Assembly (NCBI GenBank): GCA_016703425.1
Contig: JADJCA010000023.1
Coordinates: forward strand, 1 to 64,000
From: Myxococcales bacterium
GTDB lineage: Bacteria > Myxococcota_A > Polyangia > Polyangiales > Polyangiaceae
DNA length: 64,000 nt
Direction: 5' to 3'
Part shown: positions 59,421 through 64,000 of the stretch, piece by piece
Numbering within the stretch: position 1 is the first letter of the stretch
Layout of the letters: each line of letters opens with the position of its first letter
Translations under genes and position numbers: made by a program
Notes under the pieces: generated by a model
Database searches by the model: none
Told to the model about the DNA's origin: nothing
Seen by the model: only the letters and a program-made list of their open reading frames with translations

Positions 59421-61733
59421 GGGCCGACGCGCCAGCACGCCCGCGGCAGGATCGAGACGCTCGCGTTCGAGGTGATCACCAGCGCCGGCGCCTGTCCTCG
59501 GGCGCCGCGGAGGACGTGGATGGCGCTGAGCTGGGTTCCTGTTGTCGTCGTCATGACGAAGGGGCGGTAGTCAACGTCGAGCGTTGGAAGAACGCGATAG
59601 CGCAGCGCCGGCTCGAGGCTCCCGTCGTCCCGGCCTCTTCGTACGAGAAGATCGCCGGCCTTGCCGAAGAGCACGTCGCCGCTCCCGTCGCCGTCGGCAT
59701 CGTCGACCGCGAGGCCGTCGGGCACGGACCAGGCGGCGGCGTCGTCAACGGGGCGCAATACGCGACCGCCTTCGTTGCGCACGATGGACGGCGATCCGCT
59801 CGTCGCGACGAGATCGACGAACGGCCGGCGGCCCAGGTGGCCCGTGGTGACGGACTTCGGGGCGGGAACGAGTGTCGGGGTACCGGGCAGTCCGGCCCAA
59901 AAGATCGCCGCTCGCCCAGTTCGCGACGCATCGGGTCCCGTAGCAACCACGTCGGGACGTCGATCACCGTCAAGGTCGTCGATGGCAATCGACTCGATCT
60001 CATGGCCCGCATGACCGAGCCGAAGTGGTGCGGCGAACGCGGAGCGCAGGTTCTTCATCATGAAGACGTCGCCGCTCTGCGTTCCGAATACAGCGTCGAT
60101 GGCGCCGTCGCCGTCGAGGTCGGCGTATTTCGCAATCCATGCGCTCGTCCCCAGGGAAAACGTGACACCGGCGGCGTCGAAGCGGCCGTCTCCGCTGCCG
60201 CGATGCAAGACGAGCGAGTCGGTCTTCCCGCGCAGGAGCGACACAAAGTCTTGCCGTCCGTCGCCGTCGGCGTCGAAGACGGAGAATGCGACGTGGCGAC
60301 CCCGGACGGGAGTGCGTACGGGCATGAGGCCTTCACCGCGGCGTAGCAGCGCGCTGATCTGCTCCCCGGGCGTGTTGGTGGAGAGCACGACGACGTCGGG
60401 GTCGGCGTCGCCGTCGACGTCGGCCACGAACGCGCCTTGCGCGTATCGGGCAATGGGAACGGTCCGCGGCAGGGCGGCGGGCCCGTCGCGCCGGAGCAAG
60501 TTCGCGTTCATCGTGGCACCCAGCATGCCGTCGCGGTCAACGGTCACGGCGTCGACGGCGCCGTCGGCGTTGAGATCCGCGGCGGCTACCGCGATGGGAA
60601 CCTCGCCGGCGCCGAGTCGGACCTCGTCGCGCGCGATCGGGACCTCGGGAGGGCTCGATGTGCTGAGCGAAGTCCCGGGGGCGTCCAGGTCAGGCCGCTT
60701 GCCCGCGCGTGGAACGACGGCGGGCGGCGGCGCGAGCTTGCTCGGATCGACCCGCACCACCGCGAGCTCCTGTCCGGCGGGTGAGGCCTCGAGCAGATCG
60801 CCCGCGCCGTCGCCGTCGATGTCGGCGACGAGGAGTGAAGCGGAGCGCCACCGGCCGTCACCTCTCTTGCGACCCCGGCGAACGTTCCGAGGCCGACGAT
60901 TCGAAGGTCACCGCCGTCTTGCGAGATGACGAGCCCGTGCCGACCAGCCGCGGGAAAGGACGCGAGTGCCAGCGGTTCGAACGTGCGGTGCCGCGTTGTT
61001 GGGGTGAAGGCGCCGCGGCCATCGCCGGAGAGGATGGTGACCTCTTGGTTGAATGCGACGGCAATATCGAGCGTGCGATCGCCGTTGTAGTCGCCAAGCG
61101 TGATGGCCCTCGGAACGTCGGGTCCGACGAAAACGGCGCGCGGCGGCGCGAGGGCTCCACCTCCGATTGCGCGGAGCACCGCGACGACGCGCGCGTTCGC
61201 GTCGCCGACGACGACGTCGGCCAAGCCGTCGCCGTCGAGGTCGCCGACGGCGAGCGCGTGCCTCGGGGGCGGGGGACCCAGGAGCGTCGCCCCGCCGACG
61301 AGGCGCAAGCCGCCGGGCCCACTCGCGAAGACCGAGACGCGCGGCAGCCCCTTCGAGGACGGCGACATCGGGGACGCGATCGCCGTTGATGTCACCGGTG
61401 GCGAGGGCGACTGGTAACCCCTCCACGCGAATGGACGCACCGTCCGTGAAGGTCCCATCGCCGCGACCGCGCGCCACCGCGATGGCGTGGGCATCGACGG
61501 GCCACAACCGCGTCGACGCGGCCGTCGACGTCGACGTCGGCGAGGACGAGGGCCGAAGGACGCTCGCCGACGAAAGCGACGGGGCGCAAGCCGCCGTAGG
61601 TGCACACGTTCGCGGAGAGCGCTATGCGGTCCGCGGGGCCCAACGCTCCCGGAATGGATGCGCCGCACCCGCCAAGCAACACGAGCGCGCTCGCCAAGAA
61701 CCGCACAGTTGAACGACGTGCGGGGCCGCACAT
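59417..61733 (-). pseudogene. FG-GAP/VCBS-repeat lipoprotein with three frameshifts
   Basis: From ATG 61733 the signal peptide ends in LLGGC. The protein then reads through three one-base shifts, near 61499-61503, at the C4 run 61348-61351, and near 60850-60855, into a continuous set of FG-GAP calcium-binding repeats: DVDVDGRVDAV, DINGDRVPDVAV, DLDGDGLADVVVGDAN, DYNGDRTLDIAVAF, DIDGDGAGDLLEASP, DADGDGRQDFVSLL, DDLDGDRRPDVVATG and more. Corrected length is about 772 residues. This should be an integrin-like beta-propeller on the surface. The frame-perfect repeats across all breaks argue that the indels are sequencing errors. Confidence 0.75.
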
Positions 61734-61766
61734 CGATGCAAGGTTATCGCGAGGGATTGCCCGGCC

Positions 61767-62147
61767 CTAGGCGCGGCTCATCAAGACCATCTGGCAGTCG
61801 CCGCTCTCTGTGACGAAGAGCTCGTGGCAGATGATGCCCGCCTGCGTGGCCGTCGCCTTGAGCATGGCGGCCTCAAGGCGAGCGACGTCGCCGGTCTCAA
61901 GGGCGCCGAGCTTGCCCAGAGAGACAGTCGACACGCGCACACCGTAGGAAGGTTCGTCGTCCCGATAGCCGAGGGAGACGATGAGCTTGCGAGCGCTCTC
62001 AAGGTACTCGACGCCGATGCTCTTCGCCGCGACGCCTGTGGTCTTAACGAACGCCGCCAGGTCGTCTGCGATGGTGCCGATGGAACCATCCGCTGCGACG
62101 GGACCGACGAACAACTTGAACTTGCCGTGCACTTGTTGGGGAGCCAT
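61767..62147 (-). CDS. Small cytosolic protein, unknown
   Basis: 126 residues, ATG start, no signal or membrane segment. Alpha/beta pattern: HGKFKLFVGPVAADGS, IADDLAAFVKTTGVAAKSIG, VEYLESARKLIVSLGYRDD, VRVSTVSLGKLGALETG and AGIICHELFVTESGDCQMVLMS. I recall similar short proteins in Myxococcota, without a function. It lies between the FG-GAP gene and the histidine kinase, same strand as both, 34 and 78 bases away. Confidence 0.65.
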   Translation of the reverse strand: MAPQQVHGKFKLFVGPVAADGSIGTIADDLAAFVKTTGVAAKSIGVEYLESARKLIVSLGYRDDEPSYGVRVSTVSLGKLGALETGDVARLEAAMLKATATQAGIICHELFVTESGDCQMVLMSRA

Positions 62148-62225
62148 CGCGGTAGCCTACGCGCGACGTATCAAGTGGTCCACGGACACCCACCCTTGCC
62201 GCCTGCTCACATGCGCCTTCGTCGC

Positions 62226-64000
62226 TCAGCGGGCATCAAGCACCGCCCGGACCTTCTGCGCCAGCCTGTCGGGCGTGATCGGCTTCTGCAGGTACGCGAT
62301 GCCCGCGTCGATGGCGCCGTGGCGAATGAGCGCGTCGTCCGTGTACCCCGACATGCACAGCACTTTGACGTCCGGCCGCGCTTGCGCCACGCGCTTCGCC
62401 AGCTCCGGTCCGCCCATGTGCGGCATCACCACGTCGGTCACCAAGAGGTGAATGGTGCCCGGGTGGCTCTCGCAGAGACGGAGCGCCTCGTCCGCGTCCC
62501 GCGCTTCGATGACCTTGTAGCCGTGTTTGCGCAGAATACCGCGCGCGACAGCGCGAATCTGGTCTTCGTCTTCGACGAGCAGGATCGTTTCGGTGCCCGC
62601 GAGCGTAGCCGGCGCTAGCGAAGGCGCGACGACGTCGGCGTCGGCATCGATGAGCGGAATGTAGACCTTGAAGGTCGTTCCATTGCCCGGCTCGCTGTAG
62701 ACCCAGATGCTCCCGCCGCATCGTTGAACGATGCCAAAAACCGTCGACAAGCCGAGGCCCGTTCCTTTGCCGGTCTCCTTGGTCGTGAAGAAGGGTTCGA
62801 ACATGCGAAGTTGAGTGGCCTGGTCCATGCCCATTCCCGTGTCGGTCACGGCGAGCATGACGTACGGACCAGGGCGAACGCCGAGGTGCTCTTCGGCGTG
62901 CGCTTCGTTGAGCACGACGTTCTTCGTCTCGATGGTGAGCTTGCCGCCGGTGGGCATGGCGTCCCGCGAGTTGATCACGAGGTTCATGATCACCTGCTCC
63001 ATGTGGCCGGGGTCGACGCGGATCCGCCCGAGCGACTCGGCGCGAAGCGAGACGAGATCCACGTCTTCGCCGAGGATTCGCTGGAGCATCTTGTCCATGT
63101 TCTCGAGCAAGTCGTTCAGGTCGATGACCCGTGGCTCCGCGACCTCGTGGCGACTGAACATGAGCAGTTGCCGAGTCAGCTCCGTAGCGCGCTTGCCCGC
63201 CTTCTCGATCTCCAGCACGTCTTCGCGGATGGGATCGGCCACGGGGAGCGTCGCCGCGATCATCGCGCTGTAGCTCAGAACGACGGAGAGTAAGTTGTTG
63301 AAGTCGTGAGCCACGCCCCCGGCGAGGCGCCCTACGGCCTCCATCTTCTGGGCTTGGCGAAGCTGAGCCTCGGCGCGCTGCAACGCTTCTTCCGCACTCT
63401 TGCGCTCCGTCAGGTCGGCGACGAAGACGATGCAGAGCGGTGGCTCCAGCATCGCAGCGCCGAGGAGAACGGGGAGGCGGCTCCCGTCTTTGCGAAAGAG
63501 CTCCGTCTCGCGCGGACGGGACACGCCGTCGCTCAGGAGCTGTTCCACCGTTTGGGCCCCCTGCGTGCGCGAGGCCGGGGGGATCAGGCTCAACCAGCTC
63601 ACGCGACTCATCTCTTCGCGCGAGTAGCCGAACATCGCCAGCGACGCGTCGTTGGCGTCGTGAACGTTTCCGATCACGTCAATGACGACGATGCCGACGA
63701 TCCCCGAGCTGGAGAGCCTTTGGAAGCGAGACTCGCTGGCGCGCAAATTCTCCAGGGACCTGGAGAGCTGGGCCGTGCGCTCGGCCACGCGCTGCTCGAG
63801 ATCTTCGTGCGCGCGCCTTAGGGCGGTGTCGACGCGTCGTCGCTCCGTGACGTCGCGGATCGCGGCCGACGTAAGCAGTCCGTCCGGCGTCTCGAGCGGG
63901 CTCAAGCTGATCTCGACGGGAAACGCGGAGCCGTCTTTTCGCCTCGCGTGGAGATCGAGGTACGCGCCCATCGCGCGGGCCCGGGGGCGTGAGGTGAAGG
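62226..64000 (-). CDS. PAS - histidine kinase - receiver hybrid (5' end missing)
   Basis: About 590 residues are visible and the frame stays open to the right edge, so the start lies beyond the window. In order: a PAS domain end (RRKDGSAFPVEISLSPLET), a short coiled coil, a second PAS domain (FQRLSSSGIVGIVVIDVIG), a HisKA dimerisation box (AVGRLAGGVAHDFNNLLSVV, the His-x-Phe-Asn-Asn-Leu-Leu subgroup), an HATPase with VINSRDAMPTGG, DTGMGMD and GTGLGLSTV, and a receiver (ILLVEDEDQ, phosphoacceptor in LLVTDVVMP, KP near the end). The receiver is the C-terminal output, so phosphate may pass to another partner. No effector gene is adjacent in view. Confidence 0.93.
   Translation of the reverse strand, partial: FTSRPRARAMGAYLDLHARRKDGSAFPVEISLSPLETPDGLLTSAAIRDVTERRRVDTALRRAHEDLEQRVAERTAQLSRSLENLRASESRFQRLSSSGIVGIVVIDVIGNVHDANDASLAMFGYSREEMSRVSWLSLIPPASRTQGAQTVEQLLSDGVSRPRETELFRKDGSRLPVLLGAAMLEPPLCIVFVADLTERKSAEEALQRAEAQLRQAQKMEAVGRLAGGVAHDFNNLLSVVLSYSAMIAATLPVADPIREDVLEIEKAGKRATELTRQLLMFSRHEVAEPRVIDLNDLLENMDKMLQRILGEDVDLVSLRAESLGRIRVDPGHMEQVIMNLVINSRDAMPTGGKLTIETKNVVLNEAHAEEHLGVRPGPYVMLAVTDTGMGMDQATQLRMFEPFFTTKETGKGTGLGLSTVFGIVQRCGGSIWVYSEPGNGTTFKVYIPLIDADADVVAPSLAPATLAGTETILLVEDEDQIRAVARGILRKHGYKVIEARDADEALRLCESHPGTIHLLVTDVVMPHMGGPELAKRVAQARPDVKVLCMSGYTDDALIRHGAIDAGIAYLQKPITPDRLAQKVRAVLDAR

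Noticed and set aside
1..64000. Search for CRISPR arrays, insertion sequences, tRNA and rRNA genes
   Set aside because: No regularly spaced repeats, transposase motifs, terminal repeats or tRNA-like cloverleaf were seen by eye.

Overview
The window is high-GC DNA (roughly two thirds G+C, strong G/C at third codon positions). Gene content points to a predatory or social soil Myxococcota, probably Polyangia. Pointers are many lipoproteins with Asp/Ala/Gly-rich linkers after the lipobox cysteine, Cys-rich modular secreted proteins, FG-GAP proteins, a kinase-like STAND protein with an AgmX/TonB-like tail, a caspase-like protein behind an ECF sigma/anti-sigma pair, a bacterial serpin, and an EF-G resembling the mitochondrial EFG1/spdEFG1 type. 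No species is assigned. I saw no rRNA, tRNA, CRISPR array, insertion sequence or phage module.

Layout. 1-3.3 kb: minus-strand membrane operon (HTTM-like protein, small anchored protein, membrane/toroid protein). 3.4-10 kb: lipoproteins, a divergent cytochrome P450, a ferritin-like lipoprotein and a GFA-family enzyme. 10.3-18.2 kb: an MBL-fold protein, then a tight four-gene operon (MoxR ATPase, bpX5, vWA plus beta-propeller, bpX6-PP2C-beta-propeller) that I recognise as a MoxR-vWA-beta-propeller 'ternary' system. 18.3-22.7 kb: Cys-rich lipoprotein, small membrane protein, and an MNIO (DUF692)/DUF2063 pair of the kind that modifies ribosomal peptides. 22.7-26.3 kb: lipoproteins flanking fusA. 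26.4-33.5 kb: lipoproteins, a protein with a histone-H1-like tail coupled to a GT-C/TPR membrane protein, YebC, and a second ferritin-like lipoprotein. 33.6-38.9 kb: pseudokinase/STAND/TonB-like fusion, a lipoprotein, a membrane protein and a zinc-ribbon protein. 39-45.2 kb: more lipoproteins and an ArsR-AHSA1 operon with a probable leaderless promoter. 45.5-49.5 kb: M3 oligopeptidase lipoprotein divergent from a serpin lipoprotein, then a small Cys-rich secreted peptide. 50.2-53.2 kb: TonB-dependent receptor carrying its own TonB-C-like domain, plus a partner lipoprotein. 54.6-57.5 kb: ECF sigma, anti-sigma and caspase-like operon. 57.5-64 kb: beta-propeller, Cys-rich and FG-GAP lipoproteins, a small cytosolic protein, and the 3' part of a PAS/histidine kinase/receiver hybrid running off the right edge.

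Several genes are readable only if one or more single-base indels are allowed (969-3289, 3371-4086, 7012-8326, 52467-53214, 59417-61733, and less surely 26394-27482 and 49728-50203). Most breaks lie at G or C runs, which suggests an unpolished long-read or metagenomic assembly rather than a cluster of true pseudogenes. Several operons use four-base ATGA/GTGA stop-start overlaps, which supports translational coupling in the bpX, MNIO, ECF/caspase and ArsR units.
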